NCBI GenBank assembly: GCA_002705565.1
Contig: PAHJ01000045.1
Location: forward strand, 1 to 59,317
Direction: 5' to 3'
Length of the DNA stretch: 59,317 nt
DNA from: Geminicoccus sp.
GTDB lineage: Bacteria; Pseudomonadota; Alphaproteobacteria; UBA7985
Part shown: in pieces, positions 44,347-52,898 of the stretch
Layout of the letters: the number at the start of each line of letters is the position of its first letter
How positions within the stretch are numbered: the first letter of the stretch is position 1
The notes under the pieces: model-generated
What the model was told of the DNA's origin: nothing
What the model saw: the letters and a program-made list of their open reading frames with translations, nothing else
Database searches by the model: none
Program-made: the position numbers and the translations under genes

Positions 44347-46452
44347 ATGACGGCTGACAACCCTGTTCGCTGGGAAGCGGATGGCGATGTGCTTGTGATT
44401 ACCATCGACAACCCGCCTGTAAACGCACTGCGACTGGGTGTGAGGGTCGGCATCATTGCGGCTATCGATGCGCTGGAAGCCGACAGCTCGCTGGTGGGCG
44501 CCGTGATGACTGGTGAGGGCCGGGCGTTTATCGCTGGCGCTGACATCACCGAATTCGGCAAACCGCCACAAGACCCCAACCTGAATGATGCCGTCTACAA
44601 GATCGAAGGTGCGTCCAAGCCGGTTGTCGCTGCCATCAACGGTGTGGCGCTGGGCGGTGGTCTGGAGGTTGCCTTGGGTTGTCATGCCCGTGTCGCGCAT
44701 CCCAAGGCGCGCGTTGGTGTGCCTGAAGTCCACCTCGGTCTGTTGCCGGGCGCAGGCGGGACACAGCGACTGCCACGGGTCGCCGGGGTTGAAGCGGCCC
44801 TGGATATGACCATCACCGGCAAGCACGTCCCAGCCCCCAAGGCGCACGCCATTGGTGTGGTTGATGCCGTCGCCGACGATTGCGTTGATGTGGCCAAAGA
44901 CAAGGCCCGCGCGCTGGCTGCAGCCGGCACCTGGCCCGTTATCGCCCAGATGCCCAATCCGTCCGTCCCTGAGGGTTTCTTCGACGCCGCGCGTGCGCAG
45001 ATTGAAAAGAAAGCACGGGGGCAAATGTCGCCCATCCTGTGTCTGGAAGCGGTCAAGGCCGCCGTTGAGCTGCCCTTTGCTGAGGGTATGGACCGTGAGC
45101 GGGAATTGTTCGTCCAAGGGCTGACCAGCGACCAGTCGCGCGGCCTCATCCATGCCTTTTTCGGCGAGCGTGAAGTCTCCAAGATCCCTGGTCTGGATCC
45201 CGAAGCCAAGCCGCGCGAGGTCAAGACTGCGGCTATTATCGGTGCAGGCACCATGGGCGGCGGTATTGCCATGTGCTTTGCCAACGCCGGTATTCCGGTC
45301 ACGGTGCTGGAACAAACGCAGGAAGCGCTCGACAAGGGACTGGGCGTGTGTCGCAAGAACTACGAAAACACGGCGAAGAAGGGCCGGCTGACGATGGAGC
45401 AGGTCGAGGAGCGCATGGCGCTTTTCACTGGCACCACGGACATTAACGACCTTGCCGACGTCGATATCGTCATCGAAGCCGTGTTCGAGAACATGGACGT
45501 GAAGAAAGACATCTTCACCAAGCTCGACGCGGTATGCAAGGAGGGCTGTGTTCTCGCCACCAACACCTCCACACTCGACATTAATCAGATCGCCAACGTG
45601 ACCAAGCGCCCGCAAGAGGTGATCGGCATGCACTTCTTCTCCCCCGCCAACGTCATGCGTCTGCTGGAGAACGTGCGCGGTGATGCAACGGCTGATGACG
45701 TGATCCTCACCGCGATGAACATGGGTAAGCGCCTGGGCAAGGTGTCTGTGCTGGTGGGTGTGTGCGACGGTTTCGTCGGTAATCGCATCCTGCACGAGTA
45801 CATCCGCTGGGCGTCGATCCTTCTCGAAGACGGCTGTCTGCCGGAGCAGATCGACAAGGTTTGGACCGACTTTGGTATGCCCATGGGGCCATTTGCCATG
45901 TCGGACCTCGCCGGGCTGGACGTGGGCTATCGCATTCGCAAGGAGCAGGAAGCCACCCGGTCCTCGAACGTGCGCTACGTCCATATTGCTGACAAGGTGG
46001 TCGAGATGGGTCGCCTGGGGCAGAAGACCGGCGGTGGTTTCTTCGACTACATCGACGGCTCGCGGGTGCCGGTGCCGAACGCGGAAGTTACCGCATTGGT
46101 GCTGTCGGAAAGCGAGCGTAAGGGGATCGAGCGGCAGGAGTTCTCTGACGAGGAAATCCTTAACGCGCTGACCGATCTTATGACCAATGAAGGTGCGAAG
46201 GTCCTTGAAGAGGGGATCGCGATGCGGCCAGTAGATGTCGATATCACCTACATCTTTGGCTACGGCTACCCGGCTTACCGTGGCGGTCCGATGCACCGCG
46301 CGGATGCTGTTGGTCTTGCCGAGTGCCTCGCACGGATCAAGGCACGCTACGAGGAAACTGGCGATCATTCATGGAAGCCTGCGGCCCTGCTTGAGCAGTT
46401 GGTCGCCGAAGGAAAAACTTTTGCGGAATGGAGCTCGGCCCGCGCGGCCTGA
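44347..46452 (+). CDS. Fused enoyl-CoA hydratase / 3-hydroxyacyl-CoA dehydrogenase (PimF/FadB/FadJ-like)
   Basis: 701 residues. ATG 44347 with GGGAGG upstream was chosen. The N-terminal crotonase domain (1-190) has the oxyanion segments FIAGADITEF and GVALGGGLEVALG and catalytic glutamates Glu107 and Glu127 (VPEVHLGLLPGAGGTQRLPR). The dehydrogenase domain begins near 294 with the NAD motif IIGAGTMGGGIA, and MHFFSPANVMRLLE carries its catalytic His. The C-terminal helical domain ends the protein. It does the second and third steps of beta-oxidation. With the thiolase and two acyl-CoA dehydrogenases downstream it mirrors the pimelate pim operon. Confidence 0.9.
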   Translation: MTADNPVRWEADGDVLVITIDNPPVNALRLGVRVGIIAAIDALEADSSLVGAVMTGEGRAFIAGADITEFGKPPQDPNLNDAVYKIEGASKPVVAAINGVALGGGLEVALGCHARVAHPKARVGVPEVHLGLLPGAGGTQRLPRVAGVEAALDMTITGKHVPAPKAHAIGVVDAVADDCVDVAKDKARALAAAGTWPVIAQMPNPSVPEGFFDAARAQIEKKARGQMSPILCLEAVKAAVELPFAEGMDRERELFVQGLTSDQSRGLIHAFFGEREVSKIPGLDPEAKPREVKTAAIIGAGTMGGGIAMCFANAGIPVTVLEQTQEALDKGLGVCRKNYENTAKKGRLTMEQVEERMALFTGTTDINDLADVDIVIEAVFENMDVKKDIFTKLDAVCKEGCVLATNTSTLDINQIANVTKRPQEVIGMHFFSPANVMRLLENVRGDATADDVILTAMNMGKRLGKVSVLVGVCDGFVGNRILHEYIRWASILLEDGCLPEQIDKVWTDFGMPMGPFAMSDLAGLDVGYRIRKEQEATRSSNVRYVHIADKVVEMGRLGQKTGGGFFDYIDGSRVPVPNAEVTALVLSESERKGIERQEFSDEEILNALTDLMTNEGAKVLEEGIAMRPVDVDITYIFGYGYPAYRGGPMHRADAVGLAECLARIKARYEETGDHSWKPAALLEQLVAEGKTFAEWSSARAA

Positions 46453-46481
46453 GCAGGGATATAGGAAGAGGAGACCCTAAG

Positions 46482-47681
46482 ATGTTGAACATCAATATTG
46501 GCGCGCGCGAAGCGGTCATCACATCGTTCGCACGCACCCCGATCGGTAAAGCCTACCGCGGTGCCTTCAACGACACCGGCGCTCCGGCTTTGGCTGGCGC
46601 AGCTATCGCGGCGGCGGTTGAACGCGCTGGCATCGATGGGGCAGAGGTCGATGATTGCATCATGGGCTGTGCCATGCCGCAAGGTTCTACGGGCCTGAAT
46701 GTTGGCCGTTCCTCGGCGCTGGCCGGTGGCTTGCCCGTAACGGTTTCTGGCATGACCATCGACCGTCAGTGCTCCTCCGGGATGATGGCAATTGCCACGG
46801 CGGCCAAGCAAATCGTGGCCGACGGCATGACCACCGTTGTTGGCGGCGGCGTTGAGTCGATCTCGCTGGTGCAGAACGAGCACCAGAACACGCACCGCTT
46901 GCTCGACCCTGCGGTGCTGCAGAACGCCCCTGACTACTACATGCCTATGCTCCAGACCGCCGAGACAGTTGCTAAGCGCTATGACGTGTCCCGTGAGGTC
47001 ATGGACCACTATGGCGCCGCTTCTCAAGCCAAGGCCATCGCGGCGAACGAGGCTGGTCGGTTGCAAGACGAAGTGATCTCCATGACCGTGACCAAGAAGG
47101 TCATGGACAAGGAAACCAAGGAAGTCTCTGACGTTCAAGTCACCGTAGACCGCGATGAGGGCCTGCGCCCCTCCACCTACGAACAGGTTTCCAGCCTGCG
47201 CACGGTGATCGAGGGCGGGACCATTACCGCAGGCAACGCGTCACAGCTCTCTGACGGCGCGGCGGCAACGGTGGTGATGGAACGCGGTGAGGCAGAGCGG
47301 CGTGGGATTGCGCCTCTGGGCTACTACCGGGGGATCGCTGTTGCGGGCTGTGAGCCGGACGAAATGGGCATTGGCCCGGTTTTCGCGGTGCCAAAGTTGC
47401 TGAAGGCCCACGGTCTGAGTGTTGATGACATTGGCGTTTGGGAGCTGAACGAAGCCTTCGCGGTACAGGTGCTGTACTGCCGCGACCAGTTGGGTATTCC
47501 GGATGAGAAGCTGAATGTTAATGGCTCTTCGATTGCCATTGGTCACCCCTACGGTATGACCGGTGCGCGGTTGGTAGGCCATGCACTGATGGAGGCAAAG
47601 CGCCAGGGTGAGCGCTATGCCATCGTGACGATGTGCGTCGGTGGTGGCATGGGTGCAGCGGGGTTGTTCGAGGTCGCCTGA
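46482..47681 (+). CDS. Acetyl-CoA acyltransferase (thiolase)
   Basis: 399 residues from ATG 46482, with GAAGAGGAG upstream. The nucleophile is Cys97 in DRQCSSGMMAIATA; NEAFAVQ, IAIGHPYGMTGARL (His) and CVGGGMGAAGLFE (second Cys) complete the active site. It catalyses thiolytic cleavage of 3-ketoacyl-CoA as the last beta-oxidation step. It lies 29 bases after the fused hydratase/dehydrogenase gene and occupies the place of pimB. Confidence 0.92.
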   Translation: MLNINIGAREAVITSFARTPIGKAYRGAFNDTGAPALAGAAIAAAVERAGIDGAEVDDCIMGCAMPQGSTGLNVGRSSALAGGLPVTVSGMTIDRQCSSGMMAIATAAKQIVADGMTTVVGGGVESISLVQNEHQNTHRLLDPAVLQNAPDYYMPMLQTAETVAKRYDVSREVMDHYGAASQAKAIAANEAGRLQDEVISMTVTKKVMDKETKEVSDVQVTVDRDEGLRPSTYEQVSSLRTVIEGGTITAGNASQLSDGAAATVVMERGEAERRGIAPLGYYRGIAVAGCEPDEMGIGPVFAVPKLLKAHGLSVDDIGVWELNEAFAVQVLYCRDQLGIPDEKLNVNGSSIAIGHPYGMTGARLVGHALMEAKRQGERYAIVTMCVGGGMGAAGLFEVA

Positions 47682-47771
47682 ACACCCTAAGACCAAAGAA
47701 GTGGTTCATGGTTCTCAAAATTGTACTAAACTAGAACCAAGTAACTTTTTTGGTGGAAGAAGGGGGTCTTC

Positions 47772-48326
47772 ATGCGTGTGTTTGTCCTTGCGTTGGTGGT
47801 CCTTGGCTCAGGTGTCTGTAGCGCACATGCGCAGACCTGTGCTGAGCTGGTGGTCGATAGAGATCAGGCTTTGAGCGAGCTTCTTGCCGCTCAGACCGCC
47901 ATTCCCAGCAACGCCCAAGTGCTGACGTTGCAGCGGGAAGTCAGTGACACCGTTGCCGCGCTGGAACTGGCAAAGCGCACGATGGATAACGCGGTGCCAA
48001 ACTTCGCGCGGGAAGTGGAGGACTTTGACCAGTTGGTCTCGTCCTTTGTTGACAGCGATCAGGCGGAGGCGGTGCTGAAGGCCCAAATTGATGATGCGGT
48101 GGAGGAGTTAAGGTCCGCCGCTTATCAACTGATAGAAATTCGCCGCGCAGAGGCTGCGGTGCGAACCATGAACGACCAGCTGGTCGGGCGGGTCACGGCC
48201 TACAACGAAACGGTCACGACCTACAACGACCTCGCGCTTGCCTTCCAAGGCTTGCAGGGTCGTTTGCAAACAGAGTGCGGCATCGCGCCCGTTGTGAGTT
48301 TTGCTGATAAAACTCAGGGTGCGTAG
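47772..48326 (+). CDS. Secreted coiled-coil protein of unknown function
   Basis: 184 residues: a signal peptide (MRVFVLALVVLGSGVCSAHAQ, cut near 21), then a mostly helical chain with heptad-like segments (VLTLQREVSDTVAALELAKRTM; LKAQIDDAVEELRSAAYQLIEIRRAEAAVRTM). Cysteines at about 23 and near the C-terminus (TECGIAP) could form a disulfide. No family recognised. It is a periplasmic protein placed inside a cytoplasmic beta-oxidation cluster. A 7-bp stem (47709-47715 with 47733-47739) followed by a T run at 47746-47752 lies before it. Confidence 0.65.
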   Translation: MRVFVLALVVLGSGVCSAHAQTCAELVVDRDQALSELLAAQTAIPSNAQVLTLQREVSDTVAALELAKRTMDNAVPNFAREVEDFDQLVSSFVDSDQAEAVLKAQIDDAVEELRSAAYQLIEIRRAEAAVRTMNDQLVGRVTAYNETVTTYNDLALAFQGLQGRLQTECGIAPVVSFADKTQGA

Positions 48327-48364
48327 CCTCGCCGGCAGTGTGGCCGGTTAAACGGAGTGAAATC

Positions 48365-49561
48365 ATGGACTTAAAGTTTTCGGATGAAGACCTCGGCTTC
48401 AAGAAAACCATTGAAGAATTTTGCGAAGCTCATGTGGCCGCAGAGACCAGAAAGAAAATCGCGCTGGGCCACAGGCTGAGCAAGCAGGACATCGTCGATT
48501 ATCACAAAGTCCTCTATGACCATGGCTACGCTGTGCCCAACTGGAAACAGGAATGGGGCGGCACCGATTGGACTTCGATTCAGCACCAGATTTTCGACGA
48601 CGTGACCGCAGCCTACGACTGTCCGCGTCGCTTGGCTTTTGGCGTGTCGATGGTGGGTCCGGTGTTGCAGGCTTTTGGTTCGCGGGAGCAACAGGAAAAA
48701 TATCTACCCCGGATCGCGCGCCTGGACGATTGGTGGTGCCAGGGCTTCTCTGAGCCCGGATCGGGTTCTGATCTGGCGTCGCTGAAAACCTCCGCTGTGC
48801 GCGACGGGGACGAGTACGTTATCAACGGTCAGAAAACCTGGACCACCTACGCCCAGCATGCGGACATGATGTTCCTTCTGACCCGGACCGACAACGAATG
48901 TAAGCCGCAGGAAGGTATCTCCTTTATGCTGCTGGACATGAACACGCCGGGCGTGACCGTCAAACCGATCATCTTGCTTGATGGTTATCATGAGGTGAAC
49001 GAAGTTTTCTTCGACGATGTTCGTATCCCGGCCGAGAACTTGGTGGGACAGGAAAACAAGGGCTGGGATTACGCCAAGTTCCTGCTGGCGCACGAGCGCT
49101 TTGGCATCGCGCAGATCGGCTACGCTAAGAACCAGCTCAATCGCCTTCGGGACATCGCAAGCCAGGAACAGACCGAAGACGGCAAGCGGCTGGTCGACAA
49201 TGTATTTTTCTCGCAAAAGCTTGCGGAGATCGAAATGGACCTGACCGCGTTGGAAGTGACCAACCTGCGGGTTCTCTCCGACGCTAAGAACCAGTCTGAT
49301 TTGACCTTCGCCGGGATGCTGAAAATCCGGGGTTCGGACCTGAACCAGAAGCTGACACGCCTGATCATGGAAGCCGTTGGCCCGGCCGCTGCTTTGGAAC
49401 AGCAGGATTTGGTGCTCCATGGTCGCAACGAGCCTCCACTTGGCCCGGACTACGCCGGAGGCGCAGCGCCCTCGTATCTCAACAATCGCAAGCTGTCGAT
49501 TTTCGGTGGATCCAATGAAATCCAACGATCCATCATCTCTAAGGCCATGCTTACGGCTTAA
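48365..49561 (+). CDS. Acyl-CoA dehydrogenase, PimC-like large subunit
   Basis: 398 residues from ATG 48365, with GGAG upstream. FAD/substrate motifs: WCQGFSEPGSGSDLASLKTSAVRDGDEYVINGQKTW and the C-terminal FGGSNEIQRSIISKAML. The glutamate used as base in medium-chain enzymes is replaced by Gly381, but Glu244 in AHERFG could serve, as in isovaleryl/long-chain enzymes. Closely resembles the large subunit of pimeloyl-CoA dehydrogenase. It probably pairs with the product of the next gene and oxidises a dicarboxylyl- or similar CoA. Confidence 0.88.
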   Translation: MDLKFSDEDLGFKKTIEEFCEAHVAAETRKKIALGHRLSKQDIVDYHKVLYDHGYAVPNWKQEWGGTDWTSIQHQIFDDVTAAYDCPRRLAFGVSMVGPVLQAFGSREQQEKYLPRIARLDDWWCQGFSEPGSGSDLASLKTSAVRDGDEYVINGQKTWTTYAQHADMMFLLTRTDNECKPQEGISFMLLDMNTPGVTVKPIILLDGYHEVNEVFFDDVRIPAENLVGQENKGWDYAKFLLAHERFGIAQIGYAKNQLNRLRDIASQEQTEDGKRLVDNVFFSQKLAEIEMDLTALEVTNLRVLSDAKNQSDLTFAGMLKIRGSDLNQKLTRLIMEAVGPAAALEQQDLVLHGRNEPPLGPDYAGGAAPSYLNNRKLSIFGGSNEIQRSIISKAMLTA

Positions 49562-49631
49562 CGCGTGGGCAGAGGCTTGGCCAAACGCTCGCTGAAACAA
49601 CAAAAAGAACAATAAAAAGAGGGAGGGGAGC

Positions 49632-50693
49632 GTGGATTTTTCGCTCAGCGAAGAGCAGCGGATGCTGCAGGAAACCGTCGGCAAGTTCGTCGCCGACCGC
49701 TACAGTTTGGATCAGCGCAAGGCCTACATGGCCCAGAGTGCAGGTCACGATCATGCTGTGGCGGGCGAGTTGGTGGATTTGGGACTGACCCTCGTACAAA
49801 TCCCCGAAGAGCAGGGCGGTCTGGGCGGTGATGCCTTTGACGCTATGGTCGTGGGGGAGGCGCTGGGGCCGGGTCTGGTGCTGGAGCCGGTTATGGATGT
49901 CATGACCGCTGTTTCTGCGCTTTCCGGCGGGCGGGACGATATCCTCGAAGATGGAAACAGCCACACACTGGGACTCTATGAGCGCGGTCAGCGCTATTCG
50001 TTGAACCCGGCCATAACGTCGGTCGAGGGCGGCAAAGTCTCGGGCACCAAAACGCTTGTTCCTCACACCGCCGGCACAACCCATGCCTTGGTCAGTGCCA
50101 AGGAAAACGGGCAGGTGGGGCTTTACCGCGTAGCGCTTTCGGATGCTGCTGTGACCGTCTTCAACTACCCCCTGCAAGACGGACGCCCGTTTGCGGACCT
50201 GCAATTGGACGGGGCCGAGGCTGAGAAAGTCGATGGCATCAGCATGGCGGAGATCGAGGCTGCGGTGGCTCGGATGACCATTGCTGAATGCTCCGTCGCC
50301 GTTGGCGCGATGCAAGCCGCGCTGGATATGACCAAGGAATACCTGAGCGTTCGCAAGCAGTTCGGACGCCCGTTGGCGGCGTTCCAGGAACTCCAGTTCC
50401 GCCTTGTGGATATGAATATGGAGGTGCAGGACGCCCGCTCCATGGCCATCTGGGCTGCAAACCAGGCCAACCTGACAACAGGCGAAGCACTGCTGCGCGC
50501 AGCGTCCATGGCCAAAGCCAAAATTGGTAAGGCGGCGACCTACGTGGCTGAAGACAGCATCCAGCTTCATGGCGGGATGGGGATGACCCTGGATTACGGC
50601 ATTGGCGCTTTTGCCAAGTACCTGATCACCTTCAACCTGCTGCATGGTGATGTGGACTACCACATGGGCCGTGTGATGCGGTTGGGTGGTTGA
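49632..50693 (+). CDS. Acyl-CoA dehydrogenase, PimD-like small subunit
   Basis: 353 residues from GTG 49632 after GGGAGGGGAG. The start (MDFSLSEEQRMLQETVGKFV) and YLSVRKQFGRPLAAFQELQFRLVDM and QLHGGMGMTLDYGIGAFAKYL are acyl-CoA dehydrogenase features. It is shorter than usual, and neither usual position of the catalytic glutamate seems occupied, so it is likely the non-catalytic half of a heteromer with the preceding protein, like PimD. Followed by a strong terminator. Confidence 0.86.
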   Translation: MDFSLSEEQRMLQETVGKFVADRYSLDQRKAYMAQSAGHDHAVAGELVDLGLTLVQIPEEQGGLGGDAFDAMVVGEALGPGLVLEPVMDVMTAVSALSGGRDDILEDGNSHTLGLYERGQRYSLNPAITSVEGGKVSGTKTLVPHTAGTTHALVSAKENGQVGLYRVALSDAAVTVFNYPLQDGRPFADLQLDGAEAEKVDGISMAEIEAAVARMTIAECSVAVGAMQAALDMTKEYLSVRKQFGRPLAAFQELQFRLVDMNMEVQDARSMAIWAANQANLTTGEALLRAASMAKAKIGKAATYVAEDSIQLHGGMGMTLDYGIGAFAKYLITFNLLHGDVDYHMGRVMRLGG

Positions 50694-50734
50694 TGATCCT
50701 CAACGATCGCCGTCTCGGCTCATAGACCTGCAAC

Positions 50735-50774
50735 AAAAAAGAGGCCCTGTCAGATTTCCTGACAGGGCCTTTTT
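50735..50774. terminator. Bidirectional terminator
   Basis: A perfect 12-bp stem, AGGCCCTGTCAG (50742-50753) with its complement (50759-50770), loop ATTTC, flanked by an A run on the left and a T run on the right. It ends both the acyl-CoA dehydrogenase transcript and the convergent outer-membrane protein transcript. Confidence 0.9.
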
Positions 50775-50817
50775 GATCTTGGGAGGATCAGTTTTGGGAG
50801 AGAGAGAGGGGGGAGGA

Positions 50818-52644
50818 TCAGAAACGTGCGGTGATTGATCCTTTCAAACCGTAATTCTGCCAGTTGCCCTGACCCAGTGTCACCACGGGGTCTGAGTCCA
50901 GCGCATCGGTAATTGTGTTTGCGTTGGTCACGATGGGCGCGCCAGAGGTCATGCCTGCAAAAATGCCGGCTCCAATCTGAATGTTGGGGGACAGGGCCAT
51001 GGACAATCCGGCGTCAAGCTCACCGGCAAACATAAAGCCCGTATTGCTGTCCTCAACCGTGTAGGTCAGAGCGTCGGTGCCCTGGGTGATCAGCATGTCA
51101 GACGTTCCGTAGAGCGCCTGGACCGAACCACCAAAGTGCGCACCGATGGTGCTGGAAATGCTCGGGTCAAAGTTCACGCGCAAGGCCGGACCGACGTAGG
51201 TGCCGGAAATTTCCTCGGTGTAGGTGTGGTCATCAAAGGCCGCCGTGAACAACTCGCCAGTGGTTACTTCGTTGACGGTGCTGGTGACGTCGATGGTCGT
51301 CAGACGGTTCAAGGACTTACCGGCAATCCCAACGCCAAACTTCACGGGCACACCAGGCAAGTTCAGGGAGTAGCCAGCTGCCGCGCCGTAGTCATTGATT
51401 TCAGAGTTGATCGTGGCGGTCACGTCCAAGGAGTCAAACTCGTCTCCTTCGATGCCTTCAGGAGCCGTGTAAACAAACAGGCCAGTGTAACGGCCAGCAG
51501 GCGATCCATCGATGATAGGCGCCGCAGGGCCAATCTGGCTGCCGTCGGATACGTCTTCGTAGGCCTCTGCAAGGTTGTAGCGCTGGGTGATCACCTGATC
51601 CTCGACCGTATAGATACCGCCGACAACATCGACAAAGAAGTTGCCGATATCACCCTTGAGGGATCCATAGATGCCTTTGTGCTGCAACTCTTCATCGATC
51701 CAATATGTGCCTTCGTTGAAAGACTCAGAGCCGTGGGTCGTCCAGTCGGCGCTGTCGCTGGAGTCACTGGTGTAGTTGCCCTGAATGCCGTAATTCAGGT
51801 TCCCAGCGGTCGCGTAGCCGTACCCCGCAGACAGACGCAAGGCGTTGTCTTTGGTTGGGGAGCCGAATTGCGGTGTTGCGTCGATAATTTCCAGGCTGTC
51901 GTCGTACCCGTGGTCTGGAGGCGAAAGTGGGTCATGGTGGTAGCCGCCCTTAGACGGATCCTTCGCCACCACGATTTCAGCGAACACAACATTTTTGCCC
52001 GTCTCATCATGGCCCCCGTCGCCATAGTGCGCGCCAGGAAACTCAGGGGTGTGCTGGTGCTCCTGATAACCGTGGGAGTGCTCAACAGGCTGGTGATCGT
52101 GATCTTTAAAGGAGTGGGTATGATCGACGTACTGCGGAACGGTTCCCAGGGCAGCAGCCGACGCCGAGGCCGAAGGCGAGGCGTCGATGACAGTCACGCC
52201 AGCGCCGCCGTAGCCAGCCTGTGGCTGGACGGCAGCATAGGGATTGATCGTCCCAGCCACGGCAACTGCACCCGTTTGAACAACAGGACCGGCGCCCAGT
52301 CCGACACCGGCGTCGACGTAGCCTGGAGCAGACAGGTAATCATACTGCGGCGTAACGGGTGCGGCATAAGATGTTGTCGGCATCGGGTAGGGGATCGGAG
52401 CCGCCATGGACGCCATCGGATCAGCGGAATAGACATACCCGGCGTACGGGTCTGCTTTGGCGTAATTCGGCGCGTAGCCGCCAGATTGGTACACGGCGTT
52501 TCCACCGAAGTACGAGGAACCTTGCGTACTCGTCGTTTGAGCTGCCTTGCTGTTGAGAACAACTTGCGCCGTGGCGGCGGGCGTTAGGGCCGAAGTCGCC
52601 AGCAAGAGTGCGCCGGCAGACGCAATTAATTTTGCGTGGTTCAT
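50818..52644 (-). CDS. Outer-membrane beta-barrel protein with tandem HxH heptads
   Basis: 608 residues, unknown family. A signal peptide (cut near residue 26, AATAQ) is followed by a Tyr/Gly/Ala/Pro-rich segment (about 27-165). Four tandem heptads of pattern [DE]-H-x-H-x-x-x occupy 174-201 (DHTHSFK, DHDHQPV, EHSHGYQ, EHQHTPE), with more histidines to about 246. The barrel covers roughly 268-608 and ends in phenylalanine (GLKGSITARF). The barrel is paralogous to that at 53138-54580: shared AHFGGS.QALYG, FFVD.., YVGP..R.NFD. Spaced HxH pairs suggest divalent metal binding at the cell surface or in the periplasm. Confidence 0.78.
   Translation of the reverse strand: MNHAKLIASAGALLLATSALTPAATAQVVLNSKAAQTTSTQGSSYFGGNAVYQSGGYAPNYAKADPYAGYVYSADPMASMAAPIPYPMPTTSYAAPVTPQYDYLSAPGYVDAGVGLGAGPVVQTGAVAVAGTINPYAAVQPQAGYGGAGVTVIDASPSASASAAALGTVPQYVDHTHSFKDHDHQPVEHSHGYQEHQHTPEFPGAHYGDGGHDETGKNVVFAEIVVAKDPSKGGYHHDPLSPPDHGYDDSLEIIDATPQFGSPTKDNALRLSAGYGYATAGNLNYGIQGNYTSDSSDSADWTTHGSESFNEGTYWIDEELQHKGIYGSLKGDIGNFFVDVVGGIYTVEDQVITQRYNLAEAYEDVSDGSQIGPAAPIIDGSPAGRYTGLFVYTAPEGIEGDEFDSLDVTATINSEINDYGAAAGYSLNLPGVPVKFGVGIAGKSLNRLTTIDVTSTVNEVTTGELFTAAFDDHTYTEEISGTYVGPALRVNFDPSISSTIGAHFGGSVQALYGTSDMLITQGTDALTYTVEDSNTGFMFAGELDAGLSMALSPNIQIGAGIFAGMTSGAPIVTNANTITDALDSDPVVTLGQGNWQNYGLKGSITARF
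52042..52125 (-). repeat. Four tandem [DE]HxHxxx heptad codon blocks
   Basis: Encodes residues 174-201 of the outer-membrane protein: DHTHSFK, DHDHQPV, EHSHGYQ, EHQHTPE. Each unit is 21 bases. Only the acidic residue and the two histidines are conserved, so the repeat is kept at protein level rather than being a recent DNA duplication. Confidence 0.8.
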
Positions 52645-52761
52645 AGCTGAGTTTCCACTTGGTTTTCTAGTCGTGCGGAAGAGCAGCCGAAATAAACTGC
52701 TCTGGTTGGTTCCACAGGTTGCAACGCCTATGCCAAGAAAATTTAACGCTTAATACAGTCG

Positions 52762-52790
52762 CAAATAGTGCCATAAGTGCTAAATTTCAA
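52762..52790 (-). promoter_or_regulatory. Possible promoter of the HxH outer-membrane protein gene
   Basis: On the minus strand TTGAAA (52785-52790) is followed after 17 bases by TATTTG (52762-52767). The palindrome at 52807-52824 lies 16 bases upstream of the -35, a position suited to an activator. Confidence 0.35.
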
Positions 52791-52806
52791 TGCGATAGCC
52801 AATTGA

Positions 52807-52824
52807 AACAATTTCGAAATTGTT
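52807..52824. promoter_or_regulatory. 18-bp perfect palindrome, candidate operator
   Basis: AACAATTTCGAAATTGTT reads the same on both strands. It is centred about 170 bases before the ATG of the outer-membrane protein gene and just upstream of its promoter candidate. It resembles no regulator site that I recognise with confidence. Confidence 0.45.
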
Positions 52825-52884
52825 AGAATAGTGGATCTTGAAGTTTTAATATCCTACATCAGGTTGTTAGGGGTACTTTAATTG

Positions 52885-52898
52885 CCGTGACGTCACGG
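52885..52898. promoter_or_regulatory. 14-bp perfect palindrome, candidate operator
   Basis: CCGTGACGTCACGG is self-complementary and sits about 60 bases further upstream in the same intergenic region. Its GC-rich sequence stands out from the AT-rich surroundings. Confidence 0.4.

Noticed and set aside
44245-46368. Open frame of 707 codons antisense to the fused beta-oxidation gene
   Set aside because: Opposite strand carries a complete enzyme with all motifs; the antisense frame has no family features.
51136-52587. Plus-strand open frame of 483 codons opposite the HxH barrel gene
   Set aside because: Arginine- and glycine-rich shadow; the minus-strand gene has signal peptide, barrel ending and terminator.
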